Shown piece after piece: positions 17,784 through 25,858 of a stretch of 64,000 nucleotides of DNA. The notes under the pieces were generated by a model. It saw nothing but the letters and a program-made list of their open reading frames with translations, was not told where the DNA came from and searched no databases. Within the stretch, counting starts at the first letter, position 1. Every line of letters starts with the position of its first letter. The translations under genes were made by a program, and so were the position numbers. The stretch is from Firm-13 sp964617375 (GTDB taxonomy: Bacteria > Bacillota > Clostridia > Saccharofermentanales > Saccharofermentanaceae), in assembly GCA_964617375.1 (NCBI GenBank), contig CAZTXQ010000012.1:1-64000 (forward strand), given 5' to 3'.

Positions 17784-18782
17784 TTAGGCAGGTTTGACCG
17801 GTCCGGTGGATTCACGGATCACCAGCTCGGGCATGAGCAAAAGTCGGCTGATGGCATTGCCGTCCATGATCTGTTCCATCGCCATGCAGACGCTCTTGCC
17901 GATGGTCAGGCGGTTCTGGCGAATCGTCGTAAGCGGCGGCGTCGTATAACGTGCCAGCGGTATATCGTCAAATCCGACGACACTTATATCCCTCGGCACG
18001 TTAAGTCCGAGTTTGTAGAGCTCCGCAAGAACGCCGTGCGCGATCAGATCGCTGGCACAGGCGATCGCCGTGGCGCCGCTCTTAACAAAACCGTCGACAA
18101 ACGGAGCCGCGCAGGAGGATGTGTAATCGCCGTGAGCGATCAGATCTTTCCGGATCGCAAGGCCGCACTTGGACATGCCGAGCTTGAATCCCTGCAGTCT
18201 CTCCTGTGAAACCCGGCTGTGAAGTTCGCCGTTCATCATCGCGATATTGGTATGTCCGAGTCCCGCCAGATGTTCGACGGCACAGACAAGACCCTGCTGG
18301 TTATCGATTCCGACACACGCAACATACTTGTTGTAGACGACGTTATCCAGAAGAACCGTGGGAATATTTGTGCGGGCAAGCTGCTTCAGGAAATCGTTGT
18401 GAAGCGAAAAGCCGAGAAGAAAACCGGCCGAGTAATTGTTCCGGGTCATATAGTCTTCATAGTCGTAGTCAAAATGGCGGTCCATAGCGATGGGGACAAT
18501 ATCGACGTCCCATTGCTTCTCTGTGGCTGCAAGACGAAATCCGACGATAATTTCATAACCGAATTGCTCGATCCGCTCATACCCCATATTCTCGACAAAT
18601 ACGCAGACTTTTCGGGTGCCTGTCTCGGTCTTGCTTTTACGGGATACATAACCCATCTCAATCGCGGTATTCAGAATCAGCTGCCGGGTCTCTTCGCTGA
18701 CGTCACTCGCCCCGCTTAAACCCTTGGAAACAGAACTGACTGATATCCCCAATTTCCTGGCAATTTCCTTTATGGTGGCCAC
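17784..18782 (-). CDS. LacI-family transcriptional regulator
   Basis: A 332-residue repressor. Residues 1-50 are the LacI helix-turn-helix (TIKEIARKLGISVSSVSKGL) and the hinge. The periplasmic-binding-like domain follows (VCVFVENMGYERIEQFGYEIIVG..., SVVGFDDIPLARYTTPPLTTI). It starts with GTG, and the ribosome site (GATGG/GGATG) is weak. It lies upstream of glgP and the two glucan operons on the same strand. Palindromes of the form TTTCGAAAA at its own promoter and at three glucan promoters suggest it is the local glucan regulator and is autoregulated. The effector is unknown, most likely a maltodextrin or glucose derivative. Confidence 0.88.
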   Translation of the reverse strand: MATIKEIARKLGISVSSVSKGLSGASDVSEETRQLILNTAIEMGYVSRKSKTETGTRKVCVFVENMGYERIEQFGYEIIVGFRLAATEKQWDVDIVPIAMDRHFDYDYEDYMTRNNYSAGFLLGFSLHNDFLKQLARTNIPTVLLDNVVYNKYVACVGIDNQQGLVCAVEHLAGLGHTNIAMMNGELHSRVSQERLQGFKLGMSKCGLAIRKDLIAHGDYTSSCAAPFVDGFVKSGATAIACASDLIAHGVLAELYKLGLNVPRDISVVGFDDIPLARYTTPPLTTIRQNRLTIGKSVCMAMEQIMDGNAISRLLLMPELVIRESTGPVKPA

Positions 18783-18836
18783 AGAATCACATCCATCTTT
18801 TTAGTCTAAATATCAAAACTTGCGAGCTTACGAAAG

Positions 18837-18846
18837 TTTCGAAAAT
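18837..18846. promoter_or_regulatory. Candidate autoregulatory LacI operator
   Basis: TTTCGAAAAT lies just after the -10 box of the lacI promoter, overlapping the expected transcription start. An adjacent TTACGAAAG at 18828-18836 may extend it. Confidence 0.45.
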
Positions 18847-18853
18847 CAGTAAC

Positions 18854-18882
18854 AGTCTAACACGGGTATACATGACTGTCAA
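18854..18882 (-). promoter_or_regulatory. lacI promoter
   Basis: On the minus strand TTGACA (18882-18877), a 17-base spacer and TAGACT (18859-18854). Confidence 0.7.
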
Positions 18883-18898
18883 CGAAACGATCGCATGC

Positions 18899-18937
18899 AA
18901 AAAGCCCCGAAACGTCTTGTTTTCAAACGTTTGGGGC
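18899..18937 (-). terminator. Terminator of the hemolysin III gene
   Basis: GCCCC-AAACGT (18904-18915) pairs with ACGTTT-GGGGC (18927-18937), followed on the minus strand by TTTTT (18903-18899). It lies 58 bases beyond the stop at 18996 and separates that gene from lacI. Confidence 0.85.
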
Positions 18938-18995
18938 CTGTTGAAGTTGAGTTGGAAAGCTTCGCCGGGACGTTCTTCTGGAGATTCAAACCGGT

Positions 18996-19811
18996 TCAGC
19001 GCAAAAACAGCACGATAGCAAGAAAGTGACAAATCGCACCGGCGTCCACCAGGAAATGCCAGACCATGTGCGCAAAGGGGAATTTCATCGCAAAGCTCAC
19101 GACTCCGGAGGTATAGCAAATGCCGCCGGCAAGGATAAGCCAGAAGGCGGGAGCCGTCGTACCGCTGATCAGGATCGGGAAGCACAGGGCCACCATCCAG
19201 CCCATGAGGATGTAGATCGAGATTGTGATAATGTAGGATTTGACGGTTTTCGAAAACGCAAGAGCCTTGAAAAGAGCTCCGGCGACAACGAGTGCCCATT
19301 GAAGACAGCAAAGCACGATGCCCAGTACGCCGCCGATAATCGAAAGGCAGATCGGAGTATAGGTGCCTGCAATCGCGACGAAGATCATGATATGGTCGAT
19401 GCGGTTCATGACGCTCTTGTGCTTCGTGCCGTGCGCCATCGAATGATACACCGTCGATGCGAGAAACATCAGAAAAACACCGATGCAGAAAACCGATGCG
19501 CCGACCGCGTCGATGATCTCCATCCCTTGAGGTGCGTGCGTATATGCGCGTACCGACGCAAAAGGAATCAGACACAGCATCAGAAGCGCCATGACTCCGT
19601 GGCTTATGGAATTGCCGATCTCTTCGCCTAAGGTCTCCTGCGTCTTCTTCCTGATTCTTCTTACAGCCGCGCGGCTGGAATCGATCCAGGAAAGCTCCTC
19701 GAGGCCTTCCTCGAGCGGATCTTTTGCAGAGGCGGGCGCATCGTCGTGCGAATCTGTTTTGTCTGATTTGGCTCCAAGCCAAGCTTTCCAGAATGCCTTC
19801 TCATTAGACAC
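18996..19811 (-). CDS. Hemolysin III / PAQR-family membrane protein
   Basis: A 271-residue seven-helix membrane protein of the HlyIII/YqfA family. Family residues are visible in GNSISHGVMALL, STVYHSMAH, RIDHIMIFVAIAGTYTPICL and HMVWHFLVDAGAICHF, whose His, Asp and Ser form the membrane metal site. The cytoplasmic N-terminal extension of ~70 residues is longer than usual. The start is taken as GTG at 19811, preceded by GAGGTG at proper spacing. The GTG at 19820 overlaps that site. The role in the cell is not established, since the name derives from heterologous haemolysis. It is monocistronic with its own promoter and terminator. Confidence 0.88.
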   Translation of the reverse strand: MSNEKAFWKAWLGAKSDKTDSHDDAPASAKDPLEEGLEELSWIDSSRAAVRRIRKKTQETLGEEIGNSISHGVMALLMLCLIPFASVRAYTHAPQGMEIIDAVGASVFCIGVFLMFLASTVYHSMAHGTKHKSVMNRIDHIMIFVAIAGTYTPICLSIIGGVLGIVLCCLQWALVVAGALFKALAFSKTVKSYIITISIYILMGWMVALCFPILISGTTAPAFWLILAGGICYTSGVVSFAMKFPFAHMVWHFLVDAGAICHFLAIVLFLR

Positions 19812-19865
19812 GTTTATCACCTCGTCATTTCATAATTATCGTTATCGCTTTTTACGGTTTTAATT

Positions 19866-19894
19866 ATTATATACCATGGTCTTTATACGGGCAA
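19866..19894 (-). promoter_or_regulatory. Promoter of the hemolysin III gene
   Basis: On the minus strand TTGCCC (19894-19889), a 17-base spacer and TATAAT (19871-19866), about 55 bases before the start. Confidence 0.6.
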
Positions 19895-19908
19895 TAAAAT
19901 TTTCATAA

Positions 19909-20724
19909 TTAGATGATCCGTATATGCGTTTTGTCCTCCTCACCATTCGCGGAACCGTTTGGGAGGTCGTTGGATGCGACGTTGGATGTGTCGTTGGACG
20001 GGCCGTCGAAAGAAATGTCATACGAAGCGCCGGAAGATACACCGGAAGGTACGTTGGAAGGTACACCGGAAGATACGCTCGAAGAAACACCCGGCTTTTC
20101 GGTCCCGGACGCACGGTCCCCCGAAGAGACGGGAGGCCTCTCGGATCTCGGCGGCTTCATCTCACCCAGCGGAGCCAGTCCGAGCTCAATGGCCAGAGCC
20201 GGATTGCCGTAGCTCATGGTATCTTCGAGGTGCAGCTGTTCGGCAAGGTACGCATTGCGGTAGAACCGGAAGAGCTGAGTGCCCGCATACGAGATAAGAA
20301 GGACCGGAAGAAGGGTCTTGCCCAGACCGCGGGAAAAGCTTTCGGGGAACAGAATCGATATTCCGGTAAAAGGCGCATTTACAAGTTCATACAATTTTTC
20401 GAAAAGAAACTTGAACGTCATGTTGATCATCCCGGGATCCTTAAGAGCAGACGCGCTGAGTCCCGGCAAAAACCATTCGGGGAAATACGCCAGCACCGAG
20501 TAAAGGACACCTCCTATAAATAGCGGGAGGCGCTTCTTCCACGAAGAATACACGCACAGGGCTATCCACAGGAGTACAAAGAGCATACTGAATAGCCGTT
20601 CCGCTATCGAAACCGTTCTGACATAGGTCTTGTCCGGCGTGAAGTAAATCGGGAAAAAACCCACGAACAGAATCGCGATCAGTATGAATATCAGGAATAC
20701 ATTCAGTGCCTTATCTTTTTTCAT
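19909..20724 (-). CDS. Hypothetical membrane protein with low-complexity Ser/Gly/Asp tail
   Basis: A 271-residue protein that I do not recognise. It has hydrophobic segments at about residues 8-27, 44-60, 68-83 and 130-145, so probably three or four membrane helices. It ends in a ~75-residue polar tail of repeats such as SSGVPSNVPSGVSSG and SNDTSNVASND. It is the third gene of an operon with the DUF881 protein (25 bases upstream) and the degenerate-P-loop ATPase, which suggests a shared envelope-associated task. The tail's DNA is an imperfect 12-15-base tandem repeat. Confidence 0.75.
   Translation of the reverse strand: MKKDKALNVFLIFILIAILFVGFFPIYFTPDKTYVRTVSIAERLFSMLFVLLWIALCVYSSWKKRLPLFIGGVLYSVLAYFPEWFLPGLSASALKDPGMINMTFKFLFEKLYELVNAPFTGISILFPESFSRGLGKTLLPVLLISYAGTQLFRFYRNAYLAEQLHLEDTMSYGNPALAIELGLAPLGEMKPPRSERPPVSSGDRASGTEKPGVSSSVSSGVPSNVPSGVSSGASYDISFDGPSNDTSNVASNDLPNGSANGEEDKTHIRII
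19960..20092. repeat. Imperfect 12-15-bp tandem repeats in the tail-coding region
   Basis: Successive units such as ggaagatacacc, ggaaggtacgtt, ggaaggtacacc and ggaagatacgct encode the Ser/Gly/Val/Pro tail of the membrane protein at 19909-20724. Such a tract can change in length by slippage. Confidence 0.7.
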
Positions 20725-20749
20725 GAATATGGTTCTCCCTTATGAGCCG

Positions 20750-21499
20750 TCATCCGACAGAATACGCCGACAAATCCATATCGGCCCGCTGTTCTTCTCC
20801 CAAAGCGGGGATAGTTAAATTCTCGACGATATCTACATGCACGTCAATACGGCTTTCTTCCCATTTGTCCAGAATTCCCCCGACCATCTGAAGCGCGCCG
20901 TACATGTCAACGCCCTTCCCGAGAGCCAGAATCGTAATCGGATCCTCATAGGAAAAGGCTTCCCCGTTCACCGAGAATCCGGATACCGTATCGCGGATCT
21001 CTGTCATGGGAACCACCCTTTGGTCGTTGATCGATATGGCCAGAGCATCGGCAGCCTTGATCTCGTTGACAAACTGGATCAGCATATTTGAGGTTATCGA
21101 AACATCTGCCGTCGGCGTAACTACGACACTTATGCCGCCTCCGGTGACAGGAGACAGTCCCGCCTGACGAAGCGCCGCGTCCTTATTGCTTTCAAGGATA
21201 TCCTTAAGCCTGGTATCACCGTTTCTGGTCGCCTCGAGATCGGCTATTTCAGCGGTCAGCGTCATATAGCGCTCCTGCAGCGCCTCATTTTTCTCAAAGA
21301 GAGTGATATAGTCGCCGGACAGTTCATCCGTCGTTTTCCCTTCGACAAACTTCTCTTCGGGGGTCTTCTGCAGCGATTTATATTGTGAAACCGCCAGGAA
21401 ACCGAGCAGTAAGCAGGAAAGACAAAGAAGAAGTCTCGCCGCGAGACCCCGTGTTCTTTTGGCTTCCTGTTTCTTATCGGGCAAACGTAAGCTTATCAT
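20750..21499 (-). CDS. DUF881-family protein (YlxW/YlxX-like)
   Basis: A 249-residue single-span protein. A basic N-terminus and one helix (LLLCLSCLLLGFLAVSQY, ~23-40) are followed by a coiled coil (EKNEALQERYMTLTAEIADLEATR) and the DUF881 domain: AGLSPVTGGGISVVV, NMLIQFVNEIKAADALAISINDQRVV, and DPITILALG. Relatives lie in Bacillus division or envelope gene clusters, but their function is unproven. The ATG follows the upstream stop by two bases, so it is coupled to the ATPase gene. Most of the protein should lie outside the membrane. Confidence 0.85.
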   Translation of the reverse strand: MISLRLPDKKQEAKRTRGLAARLLLCLSCLLLGFLAVSQYKSLQKTPEEKFVEGKTTDELSGDYITLFEKNEALQERYMTLTAEIADLEATRNGDTRLKDILESNKDAALRQAGLSPVTGGGISVVVTPTADVSITSNMLIQFVNEIKAADALAISINDQRVVPMTEIRDTVSGFSVNGEAFSYEDPITILALGKGVDMYGALQMVGGILDKWEESRIDVHVDIVENLTIPALGEEQRADMDLSAYSVG

Positions 21500-21501
21500 T
21501 C

Positions 21502-22857
21502 TTATCCTTTATCGCGTCCGTCTGGTGTGAAGACCCGGTCCAGACCGTCTTCACAGGCCAAAAGCAGAACCTGCCGTTCTTTCGACAACTCCAGAACCAT
21601 CTCCGGACTGTATCCGATCTTCTTATCATCATACCGAATATAGGCTTCGTCAAGAAGCAGCGGCATTTTATCCGCCTCACTATGCACCTTCTCGCCCAGC
21701 GTATCTCGCAAGCAAGAAAGCTTCATCTCATAAACGGCCTTCTTTGCCTTGGCGACATTCATCATCTGGCGGCGAAAGTGGACGTCCTTGTCAAAGTTCT
21801 CTCTGAGGCGGTTCCGATGCAAAAGAAGTTCGTCGCGCTTCTTCTCCCCGGCAGCAAGTGCGGCCTCCCTGTCATATTGTGCAGCCGCGGACGAATCAAA
21901 AAGCTTCATCAGGGAATCATATTCCGCGTTTTTTTCAATGAGAGTTCTGTTTATGCGGTACAGCTGAATGCGGTTCTCGATGAAGATCACAAGATCCAGG
22001 AGAAGAAATATGAATCCTCCCAGCATGATGGACTTCCTTTGCAGTATATAAGCCACAAGGCTTACGAGGAAGGCTGCAAAAAAGAGGATGAACACGCGCG
22101 CCGGTATGCTGAAAGTCCCCAGTCTGGTGTGCAGACGGCGAATTTGCGAGCGCCTTTCCAGCATGGATTTAAGCTCGCCGCTCATGATCAGGAGCGACTC
22201 CTCAAGCTTCTTATTCTCCAGGACCTTGCTCTCAAGGAGCGCTTTCGAATCCCGGATCTGCGATTCCTGTCCCGCGACCAGATCGTGCATACTTCTTTCG
22301 AGAACCTCTTCTCTGGCACCGTCCTCAATTTCTTCTTCGCTATGCTTCAGAATAAATCCTTCTATGTCGGCGAGGTCCATTTCGGTCTGTCGATATAATT
22401 CCTTTGTTTCGAAAAGACGTATGTTCTTCTGATGACTCTCCGTCGCGAAAACGCCTCCGCAGAAACCGGCATGGTTCATTCCGAAGAAATACTCTCCCGG
22501 CTCCAGATTCCCGGTATCCGTTTCTTCCCCGGACGCAAGATTCACAAGGGAAAACGAACCGATCTCCCCGTCCTTAAGGAACTCTCTTTCAAGAAGATAC
22601 GAAATCCCGTTTGCCGTAAAACGGATGGAACCGCCGAAAGACCGGCGGTCGGCGGGAATAAAGCCAAGGTGCACACCGTCTTCGGGAATCATTGCGACAG
22701 CGTCCGAAAGCCCGTGAAACAGGATGCGTATAAAAAGCATGACCGTGTTCTTGTCATACTCGTTTTTTAACTTGTACAGATTCATTCCATCAGAAAAATC
22801 GAGCGTGAAATCCCGGAGTTCGCCAAATGCCGCAATATGTATGCTGTTGATCATCAT
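21502..22857 (-). CDS. RecF/SMC-like ATPase-fold protein with degenerate P-loop and membrane helices
   Basis: A 451-residue protein resembling bacterial YhaN/RecF-type AAA proteins at both ends. The N-terminus INSIHIAAFGELRDFTLDFSDGMNLYKL is the usual first-strand pattern. However, the expected GKS/T loop is replaced by NEYDKNTVMLFIR, so nucleotide binding may be lost. The C-terminus keeps a Walker-B-like MPLLLDEAYIRYDD and a following ERQVLLLAC strand. Between them are coiled coils and two membrane helices (IPARVFILFFAAFLVSLVAYIL and IMLGGFIFLLLDLVIFI). The start is at 22857 because AAGGAG precedes it by 9 bases. It heads an operon with DUF881 and a membrane protein. Confidence 0.7.
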   Translation of the reverse strand: MMINSIHIAAFGELRDFTLDFSDGMNLYKLKNEYDKNTVMLFIRILFHGLSDAVAMIPEDGVHLGFIPADRRSFGGSIRFTANGISYLLEREFLKDGEIGSFSLVNLASGEETDTGNLEPGEYFFGMNHAGFCGGVFATESHQKNIRLFETKELYRQTEMDLADIEGFILKHSEEEIEDGAREEVLERSMHDLVAGQESQIRDSKALLESKVLENKKLEESLLIMSGELKSMLERRSQIRRLHTRLGTFSIPARVFILFFAAFLVSLVAYILQRKSIMLGGFIFLLLDLVIFIENRIQLYRINRTLIEKNAEYDSLMKLFDSSAAAQYDREAALAAGEKKRDELLLHRNRLRENFDKDVHFRRQMMNVAKAKKAVYEMKLSCLRDTLGEKVHSEADKMPLLLDEAYIRYDDKKIGYSPEMVLELSKERQVLLLACEDGLDRVFTPDGRDKG

Positions 22858-22999
22858 GATGCAAATCTCCTTGCCGACACCCATACGAACAGGCCGTCCC
22901 GCCTTGGGTTAAGGCTGCTTCCCGCAGACGGTTCTATTCCCGGAAGATTCGAAATATGTCAAAACGCTATTATTCAAATGACACATTACATTGATAATC

Positions 23000-23028
23000 A
23001 TTCTAGCATAACGCTCTAGCTTGCTCAA
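23000..23028 (-). promoter_or_regulatory. Promoter of the ATPase-DUF881 operon
   Basis: On the minus strand TTGAGC (23028-23023), a 17-base spacer and TAGAAT (23005-23000). A second possible -35, TTGACA, lies further downstream near 22955-22960 but with poor spacing to TAGAAC. Confidence 0.5.
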
Positions 23029-23152
23029 GGATTTTAATCACAGAAAAACATTACATTTTAACCCGCCGGAAAGATGCCGCCGTTCCATGTTTGCGCTACA
23101 ATAAGAATCAGCGGGTTATCCATTCGGGACAAATATCCCGCGGGAGGTTTTT

Positions 23153-24727
23153 ATGTCGTCCGGAGGCAAAAAAGAGAAACGTATCTTTATCAACGCAACG
23201 ATGCACCTTGTCATTCTGGGCGTTTTCCTACTGCTGCAGCTGATCCTTGCAGGGCTTCTGTCTTACTACCTTCAAAGGCTTTCCATTGCCGTCATGATTG
23301 CCCTCTACTTGATATCAATTGTCGCGGATGTGTTTATTTCCGCGTATCACGACAATCCGTCCACGCGCATTTTCTGGCTTCTTCTGATCGCACTTTTTCC
23401 GGCATTCGGACTGATCATCTATTTCATGTGGGGCCTTCCCCGGCACGGAGCACGCAGCCATGCCGTCGAGAACCGGTCCCAGAAAGCCGCCGACACAGCG
23501 CTTAATGAATACTCGAAGCAAATCGAGACGGAAACCGAATGCTGTTCCGAATCACTTTCGCGCCAGTATCCCGCGGTCCGCAACGCAAGCCGGTATTTGA
23601 GTGTCCATGGCTTCCCCCCGTTCTCAGGAACCAAAGTCACCTATTTCCCGACCGGCGAATCTTTTTTTGACGACTGCCTCTTAACTCTCAAAAAAGCACA
23701 AAAGAATATTTTCCTGTCCTTCTTCATACTTAGGGAAGGAATGCTCTGGTCGAAGTTTTACGAAATCCTTGTCGACAAGGCAAAACAGGGCGTTGACGTA
23801 CGCATTCTTCTGGACGACGCGGGCACGATGTTCAATATTTCCGTCAACTTCATCGATGAATTGAACCGGGCGGGCATACACGTGCTCCTCTTTAACCCGA
23901 CTCACCGGTACTTAAATAATCTGTACCTGAACTACCGGAATCATCAGAAGATCATCATAATCGATTCGGATACCGGATATACGGGCGGCATGAATCTGGC
24001 CGACGAATACTCGAATTACACATCGCCTTTCGGGTACTGGAAAGATACGGGCGTTCGTCTCGACGGTCATGGCGTTTACGGTCTGACGGTAACCTTCCTC
24101 AACATGTGGGATCAAACCGAGGGCAGGCTCTCCGATTCATACGCCCTGTATCGTCCGACGCAGCACATCTCGGAAGAGGGTTTCTGTCAGGTCTTCAGCG
24201 ACGGTCCCGCCAACAATCCGCAGAATCCTGCCGAAGGCCTCATCTACCGTATGATCGAATCCGCGGCCAAATACGTGTATCTGACGACTCCGTATCTCGC
24301 CGTCTCGCAGCCGCTGATCGACACGATCTGCCGCGCTGCCAGAAGCGGTGTGCGTGTTGTGCTTCTTGTGCCGTATCAGCTGGACCATTGGTATGTTTTC
24401 GAGGTAACCCAAAGCCATTTTCCGGCGCTGATCGACGCCGGCGTCGAAGTCTACCGCTATTCACCCGGCATGCTGCACGCGAAAATGATCGTCGCCGACG
24501 ATATCCACGCATTGGTGAGTACGATTAATCTGGATAACCGGAGTTTCTACAGCCAATATGAAGACGGTGTCTGGTTCTGCGGCAAGGATGCCGTCAGTCA
24601 CGTCAAAAAGGATATCGAAAATACGATTGGCGAGAGTAAACAGGTCACCTTAGGCGACCTCAAAAAAATCGGAAAGCTTCGTTCCCTGTTCGGTCTCCTG
24701 CTCCGCGCTTTTTCGCCGTTAATGTAA
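23153..24727 (+). CDS. cls: Cardiolipin synthase (phospholipase D family)
   Basis: A 524-residue membrane enzyme that joins two phosphatidylglycerol molecules into cardiolipin and glycerol. Two or three N-terminal membrane helices (LVILGVFLLLQLILAGLL, MIALYLISIVADVFI, IFWLLLIALFPAFGLIIYF) precede two HKD domains. These are NHQKIIIIDSDTGYTGGMN near residue 264 and LHAKMIVADD near residue 442. The ribosome site GGGAGG lies 7 bases before the ATG. It is transcribed divergently from the ATPase-DUF881 operon. A -10-like TACAAT is at 23097-23102, with no convincing -35. Confidence 0.94.
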   Translation: MSSGGKKEKRIFINATMHLVILGVFLLLQLILAGLLSYYLQRLSIAVMIALYLISIVADVFISAYHDNPSTRIFWLLLIALFPAFGLIIYFMWGLPRHGARSHAVENRSQKAADTALNEYSKQIETETECCSESLSRQYPAVRNASRYLSVHGFPPFSGTKVTYFPTGESFFDDCLLTLKKAQKNIFLSFFILREGMLWSKFYEILVDKAKQGVDVRILLDDAGTMFNISVNFIDELNRAGIHVLLFNPTHRYLNNLYLNYRNHQKIIIIDSDTGYTGGMNLADEYSNYTSPFGYWKDTGVRLDGHGVYGLTVTFLNMWDQTEGRLSDSYALYRPTQHISEEGFCQVFSDGPANNPQNPAEGLIYRMIESAAKYVYLTTPYLAVSQPLIDTICRAARSGVRVVLLVPYQLDHWYVFEVTQSHFPALIDAGVEVYRYSPGMLHAKMIVADDIHALVSTINLDNRSFYSQYEDGVWFCGKDAVSHVKKDIENTIGESKQVTLGDLKKIGKLRSLFGLLLRAFSPLM

Positions 24728-24733
24728 ACCGGA

Positions 24734-24890
24734 CCCTTATTTGGAGGTCAACAACGCCGCCCGCGCGGCGCAGGTGTCTGACAATTACTCTGCAGCCCTT
24801 ACTTGGAAATCATTATCGCCGCGCCCGCGCGGCGCAGGTGTCTGACAATTACTCTGCAGCCCTTATTTGGAGGTCAACAACGCCGCGCAA
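24734..24890. repeat. Tandem repeat derived from the 3' end of manA
   Basis: Units begin at 24734, 24796 and 24860 (periods 62 and 64). The third unit contains the manA stop codon and last codons. Unit 1 matches unit 3 over the first 27 bases (cccttatttggaggtcaaca...), whereas unit 2 has diverged there (ttacttggaaatcattat). Units 1 and 2 share cgcgcggcgcaggtgtctgac and the following bases. Each full unit contains a GCCGCG/CGCGGC hairpin. Confidence 0.85.
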
Positions 24891-25831
24891 GCGCCTTCGA
24901 TCCTGTAGCGGCCCGTACCTACGGGAAGCAGTATGGAATCGCCTTTTTTTACGTCCATAGAGGGATACGCGGAATTGTCGAAATGTAGATATCCGGAGCC
25001 TTCCGTAATCAGAATCGACACAAAGGATTCATCGCCGCAGGAGAATTCCGCAGATGTTTTGATCTCAATAAAGTCGACGGTGAAATACTCGCAGGATACA
25101 AGTCTTGCGATACTGTATCCTTCGTGAACCGTCGCGACCGGTCTCACGGCCGGGCCCGGAACAAACGTCCTGTCCGTAACGTCGAGTGCCTTGTCGATAT
25201 GGAGTTCCCGCTTATTGCCCGCCGCGTCGGTGCGGTCATAGTCATGGATCCTGTATGTAAGATCAGAGTTCTGCTGGATTTCGGCAACAAAAACCCCCGG
25301 GCCCATGGAATGAACCGTGCCGGACTTAATGTAAAAGGAGTCGCCCTTTTTCACGTATACACGGTTCAGAATGGATGTGATTGTCTTATCCTCGATATGC
25401 TTAAGCATTTCTTCTTTAGAGACTTCTCTGGAGAAACCGTAATAAATATAAGAGCCTTCTTTGGCATCCAGGATATACCACATTTCGGTCTTCCCGGACT
25501 CACCGCTGTCGACTCCGTGATATTCGTTTCCGGGATGAACCTGGATGGAAAGGTCCTTGTTGGCATCGATAAACTTGATAAGGATCGGAAATCCGGCGTC
25601 CGCCGGACTGTTGGTTCCGAGTATTTTCTCAAAATTGCCCGGAATTACCTCCGAAAGCGGCTTGCCCGCGAGATACCCGTTCAGAATGACAGAAGTACCG
25701 GACGGATGACAGGACAGCATCCATGCTTCCGCTATCGGCGAATCGCTTGTCCCGATGCCGAATTCCCCGTTCAGACGATTTCCGCCCCACAGGTATGACT
25801 TGACCGCCGGTTTTAATTTAAAAGGATACAT
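24863..25831 (-). CDS. manA: Mannose-6-phosphate isomerase, class I
   Basis: A 322-residue zinc enzyme interconverting mannose-6-phosphate and fructose-6-phosphate. Zinc ligands are visible in LSIQVHPGNEYHG (Gln, His) and KTEMWYIL (Glu). FYIKSGTVHSMGPGVFVAEIQQNSDLTYRIHDYDR is the conserved active-site cupin strand set. The length fits the short Firmicutes form. The ATG at 25831 follows GGAGG closely, and the frame's TTG at 25852 is less likely. It lies 27 bases after the esterase-like gene, probably in one operon. Its 3' end has been duplicated downstream as partial tandem copies. Confidence 0.93.
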   Translation of the reverse strand: MYPFKLKPAVKSYLWGGNRLNGEFGIGTSDSPIAEAWMLSCHPSGTSVILNGYLAGKPLSEVIPGNFEKILGTNSPADAGFPILIKFIDANKDLSIQVHPGNEYHGVDSGESGKTEMWYILDAKEGSYIYYGFSREVSKEEMLKHIEDKTITSILNRVYVKKGDSFYIKSGTVHSMGPGVFVAEIQQNSDLTYRIHDYDRTDAAGNKRELHIDKALDVTDRTFVPGPAVRPVATVHEGYSIARLVSCEYFTVDFIEIKTSAEFSCGDESFVSILITEGSGYLHFDNSAYPSMDVKKGDSILLPVGTGRYRIEGACAALLTSK

Positions 25832-25858
25832 GTTACCTCCGTTATTAGCCAAATAAAG

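Noticed and set aside
18787..19782. 331-residue reading frame overlapping the hemolysin III gene
   Set aside because: It lies in another frame of the same strand over a clear seven-helix family protein, is rich in Arg/Ser/Cys, and reads through that gene's terminator.
20390..22425. Further TTTTCGAAAA-like LacI sites
   Set aside because: These copies lie within coding sequence of the membrane-protein and ATPase genes, far from promoters. They probably reflect Phe/Glu/Lys codon use.
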